Below are positions 1 to 7,551 of a stretch of DNA of 64,000 nt, one piece after another. Position numbers and translations under genes: made by a program. Below the pieces are notes generated by a model. The model searched no databases. It was not told the DNA's origin and saw only the letters and a program-made list of their open reading frames with translations. Source of the DNA: Neolewinella aquimaris (GTDB taxonomy: Bacteria; Bacteroidota; Bacteroidia; Chitinophagales; Saprospiraceae); contig NZ_JACIFF010000002.1 in NCBI RefSeq assembly GCF_014197245.1, positions 324,106 through 388,105 of the forward strand. Direction: 5' to 3'. The stretch's first letter is position 1. Each line of letters starts with the position of its first letter.

Positions 1-644
1 CCGTCCCGGTCGTAGTATAGTTTACCGTCTTCCAGGTCGACTTCGCTGATGCACACTTCCTGAATGCCGAGTTCGGCACAGGCCACGACCAGGTCGATCC
101 GGGTGGTTTGCCCCTTCGGGTCGACCTCCAACAGGATAACGTTCTCCGGTGCATGCCCCCCCAGGATCGCCTGCCGCAGGGTGTCCAGGTATTCTTCGGG
201 CGAGGAGCCGTCAAAGCGGGCCGAAAAACCGTCGGGCACGGTGAAAAATCGGCGGAAACTCCGGTCGAGCAAATGCTGAAAGTGGTACAGGGAGGGGAAG
301 CCCTGGGCCTCCACCAACTGGGGTACGATGGTGCCGTCGGCCGCCTGGCATACCCCGAAGTCGAGCTGCAAAAACAGCGGCCGCTCGGTCTGGTTCGGCA
401 CGAATTCTCCGGGGGGAATTGCAGCGGCGGCCCGTTCGGCGTACCCAGGGTCCGCGATCACGTCCAGTACGTCTTCACAGGCGGAGAACACCCGCTCGCG
501 GAAGTCCCGCGGAAAGAATACGGGCGTTTCCGCCACGTGGAATTTAGGGTCGTGGTTGTACTGTCCGCCCAGCCAGGAAATCATGGCCTGGTAGGCTTCG
601 TTCGTAAAGGAGTCGTTGTACTGTTGGCGTAAGGCGGGTATCAT
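1..644 (-). CDS. Conserved hypothetical protein, N-terminal part (3' end beyond left edge)
   Basis: The reading frame on the minus strand is open from an ATG at 644 to the window edge, giving at least 214 residues. The protein starts MIPALRQQYN and contains LFLQLDFGVCQAADG and VPQLVEAQGFPSLYHF, which look like a soluble, compact enzyme fold. There is no signal peptide or membrane segment. I do not recognise the family with confidence. From memory it resembles a conserved hypothetical family of Bacteroidota of about 400 residues that may have an ATP-grasp-like fold, but no ATP-binding motif is visible in the part seen. It lies 40 bases downstream of the MtfA-type peptidase on the same strand, so the two may be cotranscribed. 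Several plus-strand frames here are shorter and have unnatural composition; I treat them as shadows. Confidence 0.65.
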   Translation of the reverse strand, partial: MIPALRQQYNDSFTNEAYQAMISWLGGQYNHDPKFHVAETPVFFPRDFRERVFSACEDVLDVIADPGYAERAAAAIPPGEFVPNQTERPLFLQLDFGVCQAADGTIVPQLVEAQGFPSLYHFQHLLDRSFRRFFTVPDGFSARFDGSSPEEYLDTLRQAILGGHAPENVILLEVDPKGQTTRIDLVVACAELGIQEVCISEVDLEDGKLYYDRD

Positions 645-684
645 AGGTAACGTTAACCGGAGGTACCCGGACTTGTTTGTTACC

Positions 685-1521
685 CTAAATATTAGCCACC
701 GGATCTTGCTGTGCAACCGTACCTACCCCGCCGTCGCCGTCCAGGTCCTGGTGGAAGATGCGTTCCATAAGCGCAAAGAGCTCGGGATGCTTGCTGGCAA
801 AGGCGGCCGGCCGGTTGAAAAAATACTCGGCCGCAACCGCAAAGAATTCCGCTTTATTGGTAGCACCGTAGTCGTCGATATCCGAGTCGCCCCGCTGAAT
901 GGCCTCCATTTCTCCCCGCATCATCTCCACCCACGGGATCAGGTACTGGTGCTCGAGAAAGTAGTCGGGAATGCCGTCCGTCTCGCCGTCGGCCTTGTCC
1001 AGCAGGTGGGTAAATTCGTGAATGCCCGTGTTGTCCCGTCCGGGATTGGCGAATCCACGGCGCAGGGCCTGCTGGGAGAGCAGCAGTTTGCCGTTCATGT
1101 AACCGCCGCCCACCATGCCCGCCACGTCGCGCCCCGCCCCCTCGGTGGCAAAGGTGTCGCGATTGAAAGTATTGGCGTAGAGCAGGACTTCACGTAGCTT
1201 GGGGTACTGGTTCCACTGCTCGAACCCGAAAGTGGGAATCAGCCCACTGGCGGCCACGAGCACCCGGTCGAGTTCGGTCACCTCGGTATCGATACCGGTG
1301 ATGGTGACCCGCTGAAAGAAGTAGCGCATCCGCTCCTGGAACCTTTTCTTGTCGGCGCGACTGAGGGTCGAATAGAAGGTGACCTCCTTGCGCAACAACC
1401 GGCGCCACTGTTTGCGGAATTCGGGCAGCGGACCCATGGGCTCGTCGCGGAAAATATAGTAGAGCAATCCCCCGGCCAGGGCCAGTACCGCCAGGGCGAT
1501 AAGTGTAGCGGAAGTAGTCAT
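685..1521 (-). CDS. mtfA: MtfA-type zinc-dependent peptidase
   Basis: The product is 278 residues. It has one N-terminal membrane segment (residues about 5-23, LIALAVLALAGGLLYYIF) followed by a soluble domain. The zinc site is visible as HEFTH at 168-172, with a downstream glutamate in TNKAEFFAVAAEYFF as likely third ligand. The order matches the MtfA (YeeI) family, whose E. coli member binds the glucose repressor Mlc and has aminopeptidase activity. E. coli MtfA is soluble, so the membrane anchor is a difference; anchored forms are common in Bacteroidota. The frame extends upstream to 1632, but the ATG at 1521 starts the anchor and leaves room for a divergent promoter region shared with pepT, so I chose it. 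The physiological substrate here is unknown. Confidence 0.88.
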   Translation of the reverse strand: MTTSATLIALAVLALAGGLLYYIFRDEPMGPLPEFRKQWRRLLRKEVTFYSTLSRADKKRFQERMRYFFQRVTITGIDTEVTELDRVLVAASGLIPTFGFEQWNQYPKLREVLLYANTFNRDTFATEGAGRDVAGMVGGGYMNGKLLLSQQALRRGFANPGRDNTGIHEFTHLLDKADGETDGIPDYFLEHQYLIPWVEMMRGEMEAIQRGDSDIDDYGATNKAEFFAVAAEYFFNRPAAFASKHPELFALMERIFHQDLDGDGGVGTVAQQDPVANI

Positions 1522-1536
1522 CGGTCGTTCGGTTTT

Positions 1537-1556
1537 TTGGGCGGGCGCGCAGGTGC
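1537..1556 (-). repeat. Recurrent GC-rich 20-mer, copy upstream of mtfA
   Basis: Read leftward the copy is GCACCTGCGCGCCCGCCCAA, two differences from 27989-28008. It ends 15 bases before the mtfA ATG and lies in the shared mtfA/pepT intergenic region. Confidence 0.45.
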
Positions 1557-1630
1557 GGTGCAACTCCAGTAAATGCCGTCTGCCTGGGCAAATGTTCGAG
1601 CAAAATCCCGGGACGCTGTACTTTGGCGGC

Positions 1631-2881
1631 ATGAATGTCCTTGACCGCTTCCTCCGCTACGTGCGCATCGACACCCAGTCCGATCCCCACTCCAAAACCC
1701 AACCGTCGACCGACAAACAGCGCGACCTGGGCCGCCTGCTCGCCGAAGAACTCCGGGAACTGGGCCTCGCCGATGCCGAGCTGGACCGGTACGGCTACGT
1801 ATACGCTACGGTACCCCCCACCCCGGGGATGGAAGACGTACCCGTCATCTGTTTCTGTGCCCACCTCGACACCAGTCCCGATGCGAGCGGCAGCGGCGTA
1901 AAGCCCATCGTACACCAAAATTACCAGGGCCAGGATCTCGTCCTGCCCGATGACCCTAATGTAGTACTACGGGCCGATGCCTTTCCCGGGCTGCGGCAGA
2001 ACATCGGCCACGATATCGTAACCGCCAGCGGCACTACCCTACTCGGGGCCGATAACAAGTCGGGCATTGCAGCGATCATGGCCGCCGTAGAACACTTGAG
2101 TGAACACCCGGAAGTGCCCCACGGAAAACTGCGCATCCTCTTTACTCCCGACGAGGAGATCGGCCGGGGAGTGAATGCGGTAGACATGGAAAAACTGGGT
2201 GCGGATTTCGGCTACACCATCGACGGGGAAACCCGGGGCAGCATGGAAGACGAAACCTTCAGTGCCGACGGGGCGGTGATCACGATCGCGGGAGTAAGCA
2301 GTCATCCGGGCTTCGCGGAGGGAAAACTGGAAAACGCCGTGAAGATCGCCGCCGACATCCTTTCCGGCCTGCCCCGTACCGAACTCAGCCCCGAAACCAC
2401 TTCCGGGAAACAGGGCTTCATTCATCCGGTGGAGGTTTCCGCAAAGGCCGAGAGCGCCCGGATCGATTTTATTTTGCGCGACTTCGACACGGCACGCCTC
2501 CGCGACCATGCGGAGGTGCTGCGAAAAATCATTACCGACGTCGGCCCGAATTATCCAAATAGCTTCATCCACCTCGAGGTCACCGAGCAGTACCGCAACA
2601 TGAAGGAAGTGCTCGACCTACACCCCCGGGTAACCGCGCTGGCGGAAGCGGCCATTCACGCCGTCGGGCTGCAACCCAGGCGATCTTCCATTCGGGGGGG
2701 GACCGACGGATCGCGCCTGAGCTTCATGGGGCTGCCGTGCCCGAACATCTTTGCCGGTGAGCACGCCTTCCACAGCCACTACGAATGGGCCAGCGTTTTC
2801 GAAATGCAAAAAGCCGCGGAGGTCATCGTCGAGATCAGCCGGCGTAACACCCTCACGGACCCAACCGACGCCGCCCAATGA
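1631..2881 (+). CDS. pepT: Peptidase T (tripeptide aminopeptidase)
   Basis: This 416-residue M20B metallopeptidase removes the N-terminal residue from tripeptides in the cytoplasm. The dinuclear zinc site can be read in order: CAHLDTSPDASG, LLGADNKSG, PDEEIGRG, IDGETRGSME and, near the C-terminus, HAFHSHYEW. SIRGGTDGSRLS is the conserved substrate-binding stretch. The length fits the family (about 405-415). The open frame begins at 1553, but the ATG at 1631 aligns with the usual start (MNVLDRFLRYVRIDTQSD). Its stop overlaps the ATG of the next gene in an ATGA, so the two are translationally coupled. I see no regulator nearby. Confidence 0.96.
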   Translation: MNVLDRFLRYVRIDTQSDPHSKTQPSTDKQRDLGRLLAEELRELGLADAELDRYGYVYATVPPTPGMEDVPVICFCAHLDTSPDASGSGVKPIVHQNYQGQDLVLPDDPNVVLRADAFPGLRQNIGHDIVTASGTTLLGADNKSGIAAIMAAVEHLSEHPEVPHGKLRILFTPDEEIGRGVNAVDMEKLGADFGYTIDGETRGSMEDETFSADGAVITIAGVSSHPGFAEGKLENAVKIAADILSGLPRTELSPETTSGKQGFIHPVEVSAKAESARIDFILRDFDTARLRDHAEVLRKIITDVGPNYPNSFIHLEVTEQYRNMKEVLDLHPRVTALAEAAIHAVGLQPRRSSIRGGTDGSRLSFMGLPCPNIFAGEHAFHSHYEWASVFEMQKAAEVIVEISRRNTLTDPTDAAQ

Positions 2882-3306
2882 TCTGGAAGACCAACCCCAC
2901 CCTGGAAGGCCTGAACGCCATGAATACAAACACCCTCGGCGCGGCCCTCGGCATCAACTTCGTGGAAGTGGGCGAGGATTATATTGTCGCGGAAATGCCC
3001 GTCGACGAGCGCACCGTTCAGCCCTTCCGTCTCCTGCACGGCGGGGCATCGGTGGCCCTGGCGGAAACCCTGGGCAGCGTCGCCGGCTTTTATGTCCTCG
3101 ACGATCCCGCGAACTACATCGTGGTGGGAGTAGACATCAACGCAAGTCACCTCCGCAGCATCCGTGAGGGCGGTACGGCGCGGGGTACGGTCCGCCCGGC
3201 ACGCATCGGTAAGACGGTGCAGGTGTGGCAGATAGAAATCACCGATCAGCGCGGAAACCTTACTTGTGTATCGCGATTGACGTGCCAAGTGGTAAAACGG
3301 CGATAA
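2878..3306 (+). CDS. Hotdog-fold acyl-CoA thioesterase (PaaI/MenI type)
   Basis: The 142-residue protein has the single hotdog domain of the PaaI/MenI (YdiI) thioesterases. The signature is FRLLHGGASVALAETLGS, where the HGG turn and the glutamate are the usual active-site elements, followed by VGVDINASHLRS and the final strands. Members hydrolyse acyl-CoA thioesters such as 1,4-dihydroxy-2-naphthoyl-CoA in menaquinone synthesis or phenylacetyl-CoA derivatives. The substrate cannot be decided from sequence, and no men or paa gene is close. The start ATG overlaps the pepT stop by four bases. A leaky start at MNTNTLG (codon 15) is possible. Confidence 0.88.
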   Translation: MIWKTNPTLEGLNAMNTNTLGAALGINFVEVGEDYIVAEMPVDERTVQPFRLLHGGASVALAETLGSVAGFYVLDDPANYIVVGVDINASHLRSIREGGTARGTVRPARIGKTVQVWQIEITDQRGNLTCVSRLTCQVVKRR

Positions 3307-3450
3307 AAATTTGCTTTTTTTTGCGTACTGCCGTTTCGGTAAATAATTGGGGGATTTCCGTTCCCTGCCTAGTATTTCGTTCGTATTGGGCAAATAGAAC
3401 ACAGCAAATTAGGTCTGTAAACCAATTACCACCGGACACGTTGAATCATT

Positions 3451-3470
3451 GCACCTACGTACCCGCCCAA
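3451..3470 (+). repeat. Recurrent GC-rich 20-mer, copy upstream of the CBM48 fusion gene
   Basis: The sequence GCACCTACGTACCCGCCCAA lies four bases upstream of the -33 box of the promoter at 3474. It differs by one base from 27989-28008. Related copies lie on the minus strand at 1537-1556, 10840-10859 and 44485-44504, and on the plus strand at 45998-46017. All point towards the gene start they lie beside. The function is unknown. Confidence 0.5.
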
Positions 3471-3473
3471 TGC

Positions 3474-3505
3474 TTTGACGTTCAGGGTGTATCACCATAA
3501 TTTTG
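3474..3505 (+). promoter_or_regulatory. Bacteroidota-type housekeeping promoter
   Basis: TTTG at 3474-3477, a spacer of 20 bases and TAATTTTG at 3498-3505 match the Bacteroidota primary-sigma consensus (TTTG, 19-21 bases, TAnnTTTG) at every defined base. Transcription would begin about 3512, leaving a leader of roughly 14 bases before the ATG at 3526. Confidence 0.8.
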
Positions 3506-3525
3506 TACGAAATACACACACTACC

Positions 3526-4284
3526 ATGATTAAGTCCACCTACGTAAAGTCTAAGGAGCAGTACAAGGTAAGCTTCGAACTGCCCCAGGAGCGCGTCGGC
3601 GAAAGCCGCGACGTAAGGGTGCTCGGAAACTTCAACGATTGGAACTGGGAGCAGGGCCTGAAACTCAAAGCGAGCAAGGGATCCTACACCGGAAACACTG
3701 AACTGCCCGCCGGCCATTACCAGTTCCGCTACCTCGTAGACGGCCACCACTGGGCCAACGACGACAGCGCCGAAGCCTACACCGACAGCGGTCACGGATC
3801 CACGAATTGCTGCTTCTCCCTGGAGCAGGTACAGAAGGAAGCCAAGGGTACGCCGAAGAAGGCCGCAGCTAAGAAAACCGCAAAAAAGGACACGACCATC
3901 CAGGCCGCCGAATCCGCTCCCGCCAGCAAGCCCGTCGTGACGCCCCAGGACAAGCCCACGGCCGCCGCCAAGACCAAAAAGGCCGCCGCCCCCAAGAAAA
4001 CCGCCGCTAAGAAGACGGCCGCCAAGACGAAGGGCGACGACCTGAAGAAGATTGAGGGCATCGGTCCTAAGATCGCCGGTCTGCTCAACGAAGCCGGCAT
4101 CAAGAGCTTCTCCGACCTGGCCGCCGCCGACGAAAAGAAGCTCGCCGACGTGATCCAGAAGGCCGGAGCCCGTTTCCGCCTGGCGAAGCACGACACCTGG
4201 CAGGAGCAGGCCAAACTCGCCGCCGATGGAAAGACGGACGAGCTGAAGAAGCTGCAGGATGAGCTGAAGGGAGGAAAGCGGTAG
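3526..4284 (+). CDS. CBM48-like glycogen-binding domain fused to a basic linker and a helix-hairpin-helix domain
   Basis: The 252-residue protein has three parts. Residues about 8-100 are an early-set/CBM48 module of the kind in glycogen-branching enzymes and AMPK beta (VRVLGNFNDWNWEQG, AGHYQFRYLVDG). Residues about 105-168 form a lysine/alanine/proline-rich, histone H1-like linker with repeats such as KKAAAKKTAKK and KKTAAKKTAAK. Residues about 170-252 begin KKIEGIGPKIAGLLNEAG, the helix-hairpin-helix signature of the DUF4332-type nucleic-acid-binding modules, followed by a helical tail. There is no catalytic domain. The ATG at 3526 follows a consensus promoter. A terminator at 4329 separates it from glgB downstream, so it has its own transcript. 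I infer a link between glycogen and nucleic acid or protein assembly, but this is untested. Confidence 0.85.
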   Translation: MIKSTYVKSKEQYKVSFELPQERVGESRDVRVLGNFNDWNWEQGLKLKASKGSYTGNTELPAGHYQFRYLVDGHHWANDDSAEAYTDSGHGSTNCCFSLEQVQKEAKGTPKKAAAKKTAKKDTTIQAAESAPASKPVVTPQDKPTAAAKTKKAAAPKKTAAKKTAAKTKGDDLKKIEGIGPKIAGLLNEAGIKSFSDLAAADEKKLADVIQKAGARFRLAKHDTWQEQAKLAADGKTDELKKLQDELKGGKR

Positions 4285-4328
4285 CACACCCTTCTTTTCT
4301 ACCTTCATACGACCACACGGTAACCCGA

Positions 4329-4368
4329 TAGGCTTCCCCCGCGAGTGCGGGGGAAGCCTATTTGTATT
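4329..4368 (+). terminator. Rho-independent terminator after the CBM48 fusion gene
   Basis: A perfect 14-base-pair stem (4329-4342 with 4347-4360) closes a GAGT loop and is followed by TTTGTATT. It lies 45 bases after the stop at 4284. It separates this gene from glgB. Confidence 0.88.
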
Positions 4369-4398
4369 AGCCCACCCCATTGTTAACATCCACCCCCC

Positions 4399-4423
4399 TT
4401 TGGTGTTACCTGACATATATTGG
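4399..4423 (+). promoter_or_regulatory. Weak candidate promoter for glgB
   Basis: TTTG at 4399-4402 and TATATTGG at 4416-4423 resemble the two Bacteroidota promoter boxes, but the spacer is only 13 bases and the -7 box has mismatches. It is the best candidate between the terminator and the start codon. Confidence 0.2.
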
Positions 4424-4443
4424 ACAATCACCATTAAAAGCTA

Positions 4444-6402
4444 TTGCCTGTGCCTTCTACCGTTACCCCACACTCGCTCTTTACCGATTACGACATCAAC
4501 CTGTTCCGCGCCGGAAAGAATTTCCGGATCTACGACAAGCTCGGTAGCCACGTCATCGAGGTCGACGGTAAGCGCGGCACCTACTTTGCCGTTTGGGCCC
4601 CGAGTGCCAAGTCAGTGGGAGTGATCGGTGATTTCAACGGATGGAATCGGAGCAGCCACCCCCTCCAGGCTCGCTGGGACAGCAGTGGTATTTATGAGGG
4701 GTTCATCGAAGGAGTCGAAAGTGGTACGGTGTACAAGTATGCCGTCGAGAGCCAGAACGGCGATCAACTGGAAAAGGGCGATCCCTACGCCCGCCTCTGG
4801 GAGACACCTCCGAAAACCGCCAGTATCGTCTGGGATACTTACTACGAGTGGGAAGACGGCGACTGGATGAAGAACAGGTACCAGCACAACGGTATCGATC
4901 GCCCCTACTCCGTTTACGAAGTCCACCTGGGCAGCTGGAAGAAAAACGAGAAAAACGAGAGCCTCTCCTACCGCGAACTCGCTACCGACCTGGTCGACTA
5001 CGTGAAGAAGATGAACTACACCCACGTGGAGTTCCTGCCCGTCATGGAGCACCCCTACTTTCCGAGTTGGGGATACCAGATCACGGGATACTTCGCTCCT
5101 TCGAGCCGTTTTGGCGGGCCCCAGGACTTCATGTACCTCGTCGATAAACTGCACGCGGCGGGCATCGGCATCATCCTCGACTGGGTACCCAGCCACTTCC
5201 CCAACGATGCCCACGGCCTGGCGCAGTTCGACGGCACCCACCTCTACGATCACGCCGACCCCCGCAAGGGATTTCACCCCGACTGGAAGAGTGCCATCTT
5301 CAACTACGGCCGCAATGAGGTGCGCTCGTTCCTCATCTCCAACGCCCTGTTCTGGCTCGACCGTTACCACATCGACGGACTGCGGGTCGATGCAGTGGCC
5401 TCGATGCTCTACCTCGATTACAGCCGCAAGGCCGGCGAATGGATCCCCAACCAGTACGGGGGCAACGAAAACCTGGAAGCCATCGACTTCATCCGGGAAT
5501 TTAACGAGGCCGTCTACCGCGATTTTCCCGACACCATGACCATTGCCGAAGAAAGCACTGCGTTCAGTGGCGTAAGTCGGCCAACCTACGTCGGCGGACT
5601 GGGCTTCGGACAGAAATGGATGATGGGCTGGATGCACGATACCCTGAATTACTTCAACAATGATCCCGTTCACCGCAGCTACCACCACGGTGAGCTTACC
5701 TTCTCGCTGGTGTACGCCTTCAGCGAAAACTTCATGTTGCCGCTGAGCCACGACGAAGTGGTGCACGGGAAGGGGCCCCTGATCGACCGCATGCCCGGTG
5801 ATGAATGGCAGCGATTCGCCAATATGCGCCTGCTGTACGGTTACATGATGACCCATCCGGGCAGCAAACTCAACTTCATGGGCGGCGAATTCGGCCAGAC
5901 CACAGAGTGGAGCATCGAGCGGGGAATCGACTGGAGCCTCACCCAGTATAAACCCCACGCCACCCTGCAGCAATTTGTAGCCGATCTGAACGCGATCTAC
6001 CGCGACACCACCGCCCTTTACGAATATGCCTACGACCCCAAGGGATTCGAATGGATCGACATAGGTGACCACCAGCACAGCGTACTGAGCTACCTGCGGC
6101 GCGGTAAGGATGAGCAGGATGTCGTGGCAATCATCCACAACTTCACCCCAACCGTTCGCAACAATTACCGGGTCGGTGTACCCTTTGAAGGCACCTACGA
6201 GCCCGTGATCAACAGCGACGACGAGCAGTACGGAGGCACCGGAAATTATACGATCAAAGCAACGAAATCAGCCCCCAGCGAATGGAACGGCCGGCCTAAC
6301 CATATTGAACTGACGCTCCCCCCCCTGACGACCATGATCTTCCGGTATAAGGCCCCGGCGAAGAAGAAAGCCGCCAAGAAACAGGTGGCCGAGAAAAAGT
6401 AG
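4444..6402 (+). CDS. glgB: 1,4-alpha-glucan branching enzyme
   Basis: The 652-residue enzyme makes alpha-1,6 branches in glycogen by cutting and transferring alpha-1,4 chains. The N-terminal CBM48 lies at about 40-130 (GDFNGWN). The GH13 barrel follows with all four conserved regions: DWVPSHF, GLRVDAVASM with nucleophile Asp316, IAEEST with the acid Glu at 369/370, and LPLSHDEVVHGK. An alpha-amylase C-terminal domain ends about 630. The start must be non-ATG: the frame opens at TTG 4444 (GTG 4450 is the alternative), and the first in-frame ATG lies deep inside the catalytic part. The C-terminus carries an extra basic tail, KAPAKKKAAKKQVAEKK, which echoes the linker of the upstream gene. No glgA or glgC is in the window. 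Confidence 0.96.
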   Translation: MPVPSTVTPHSLFTDYDINLFRAGKNFRIYDKLGSHVIEVDGKRGTYFAVWAPSAKSVGVIGDFNGWNRSSHPLQARWDSSGIYEGFIEGVESGTVYKYAVESQNGDQLEKGDPYARLWETPPKTASIVWDTYYEWEDGDWMKNRYQHNGIDRPYSVYEVHLGSWKKNEKNESLSYRELATDLVDYVKKMNYTHVEFLPVMEHPYFPSWGYQITGYFAPSSRFGGPQDFMYLVDKLHAAGIGIILDWVPSHFPNDAHGLAQFDGTHLYDHADPRKGFHPDWKSAIFNYGRNEVRSFLISNALFWLDRYHIDGLRVDAVASMLYLDYSRKAGEWIPNQYGGNENLEAIDFIREFNEAVYRDFPDTMTIAEESTAFSGVSRPTYVGGLGFGQKWMMGWMHDTLNYFNNDPVHRSYHHGELTFSLVYAFSENFMLPLSHDEVVHGKGPLIDRMPGDEWQRFANMRLLYGYMMTHPGSKLNFMGGEFGQTTEWSIERGIDWSLTQYKPHATLQQFVADLNAIYRDTTALYEYAYDPKGFEWIDIGDHQHSVLSYLRRGKDEQDVVAIIHNFTPTVRNNYRVGVPFEGTYEPVINSDDEQYGGTGNYTIKATKSAPSEWNGRPNHIELTLPPLTTMIFRYKAPAKKKAAKKQVAEKK

Positions 6403-6406
6403 CCGA

Positions 6407-7510
6407 TCAGAACAGGATACAGACGGGTATGGGCGCCGGAGTCGAAGTGACGAAGTCGAGCATACCCGTTTTTATGTTTCGCTTCAACGTCGTGATATTT
6501 TTGGATCGCTGGTTTGCCACCAGGAGGTAATCCTCGCGGGGCGACAGCGCAAAATTTCGCGGCCAGTCTCCGGCGACGGACTCGTGCTCCAGGGCAGTGA
6601 GGGCACCGGTACGCGCGTCAACCCGGTAGGCTACAATGCTGTTGTGGCCCCTATTTGATCCGTACAGGAACCGACCGTCGCTACTGACGTGGATGTCGGC
6701 ACAGAAGTTTTCTCCGGTAAAGTCTTCGGGTAACGTAGACCAGCTGTCGACTACCGTCAGCGCGTCACCGGTGCGGCTCAACTGGGTCACCGTGCTGTTC
6801 AGTTCATTGATGACGTAGATCCACTTTCCGCCGGGGTGAACGGTCAGGTGGCGGGGGCCGGCACCATCTTCCATTTTTACCGCAGGTGGAGTGGCGGGCC
6901 GAAGTTTTCCTGCTTGCTTATCGAGCCGGTAGTGCCACACTTCATCCGTGCCCAGGTCGACGCAGAGCACCTCGGAACCGTCGTTGAGGAAGTAGGAAGA
7001 GTGGGCGTGGGGCGTCTCGCCGCCCCGCTGTCGGTGGTCCTGCAGATCGAGGGGCTCGGACAAGCGGCCCGTCCCGTCCAGTTTGAGCAATTCAACGTTG
7101 CCCCCGCCGTAGTTGGCAACCATGACGTAGTCGTCCTGGCTGACGTTGATGTGGCAGGCTCCGTTTCCTCCGGAAGTCTGTCGGTTAATGGCCTGCAGTT
7201 CATCGCCCCGCACCGCGAAGGAAACCACCCTACCCGGTCCTTCCGAAACTTGCTCTACCGAAACCAGTACCGAGCGGTCCTTATTATAGGAAAGGAAGCT
7301 GGGATTTTCCGCCTCCACTACCCTGCCCAGATTGGTCAGACGGCCGTCCGCCGCCAGGGAGAACCGGTAGATACCGGGTTCGTGAACTCCGGGTTCGTCG
7401 TAGGTGCCGAGCAGGAAGGTCTGCTCCTCAGCGGATGATTGGGTTACGCCGCCGGGGGTGGAGCAGGCACAGATCATCGACAGGAAAAGGGACAGGAATA
7501 GGTAGCGCAT
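6407..7510 (-). CDS. Lactonase-family seven-bladed beta-propeller lipoprotein
   Basis: The 367-residue protein belongs to the YbhE/Pgl-type lactonase family. The repeating blades are visible, for example GTYDEPGVHEPGIYRFSLA, ENPSFLSYNKD, NGACHINVSQDDYVMVANY and GAGPRHLTVHPGGKWIYVINE. The N-terminus is a lipoprotein signal (MRYLFLSLFLSMICACS) with the probable acylated Cys at residue 13. The frame starts earlier, but the ATG at 7510 begins the signal. Cytoplasmic members hydrolyse 6-phosphogluconolactone. An exported lipoprotein is unlikely to do that, so I expect another lactone or ester substrate. The gene ends four bases from the glgB stop, tail to tail, and lies 41 bases beyond the TonB receptor gene on the same strand. 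Confidence 0.87.
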   Translation of the reverse strand: MRYLFLSLFLSMICACSTPGGVTQSSAEEQTFLLGTYDEPGVHEPGIYRFSLAADGRLTNLGRVVEAENPSFLSYNKDRSVLVSVEQVSEGPGRVVSFAVRGDELQAINRQTSGGNGACHINVSQDDYVMVANYGGGNVELLKLDGTGRLSEPLDLQDHRQRGGETPHAHSSYFLNDGSEVLCVDLGTDEVWHYRLDKQAGKLRPATPPAVKMEDGAGPRHLTVHPGGKWIYVINELNSTVTQLSRTGDALTVVDSWSTLPEDFTGENFCADIHVSSDGRFLYGSNRGHNSIVAYRVDARTGALTALEHESVAGDWPRNFALSPREDYLLVANQRSKNITTLKRNIKTGMLDFVTSTPAPIPVCILF

Positions 7511-7551
7511 GGCGGAAGGTACGCCGGGGCCGGGAAATGGCAAATACCAGC

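Noticed and set aside
3295-3336. AAACGGC/GCCGTTT inverted repeat after the thioesterase gene as a terminator
   Set aside because: The loop is 28 bases and the T-run lies inside the loop rather than after the stem.
4612-6138. A 508-codon open frame on the minus strand inside glgB
   Set aside because: The plus strand encodes all GH13 motifs; the minus frame has no recognisable domain and its composition mirrors the glgB codons.
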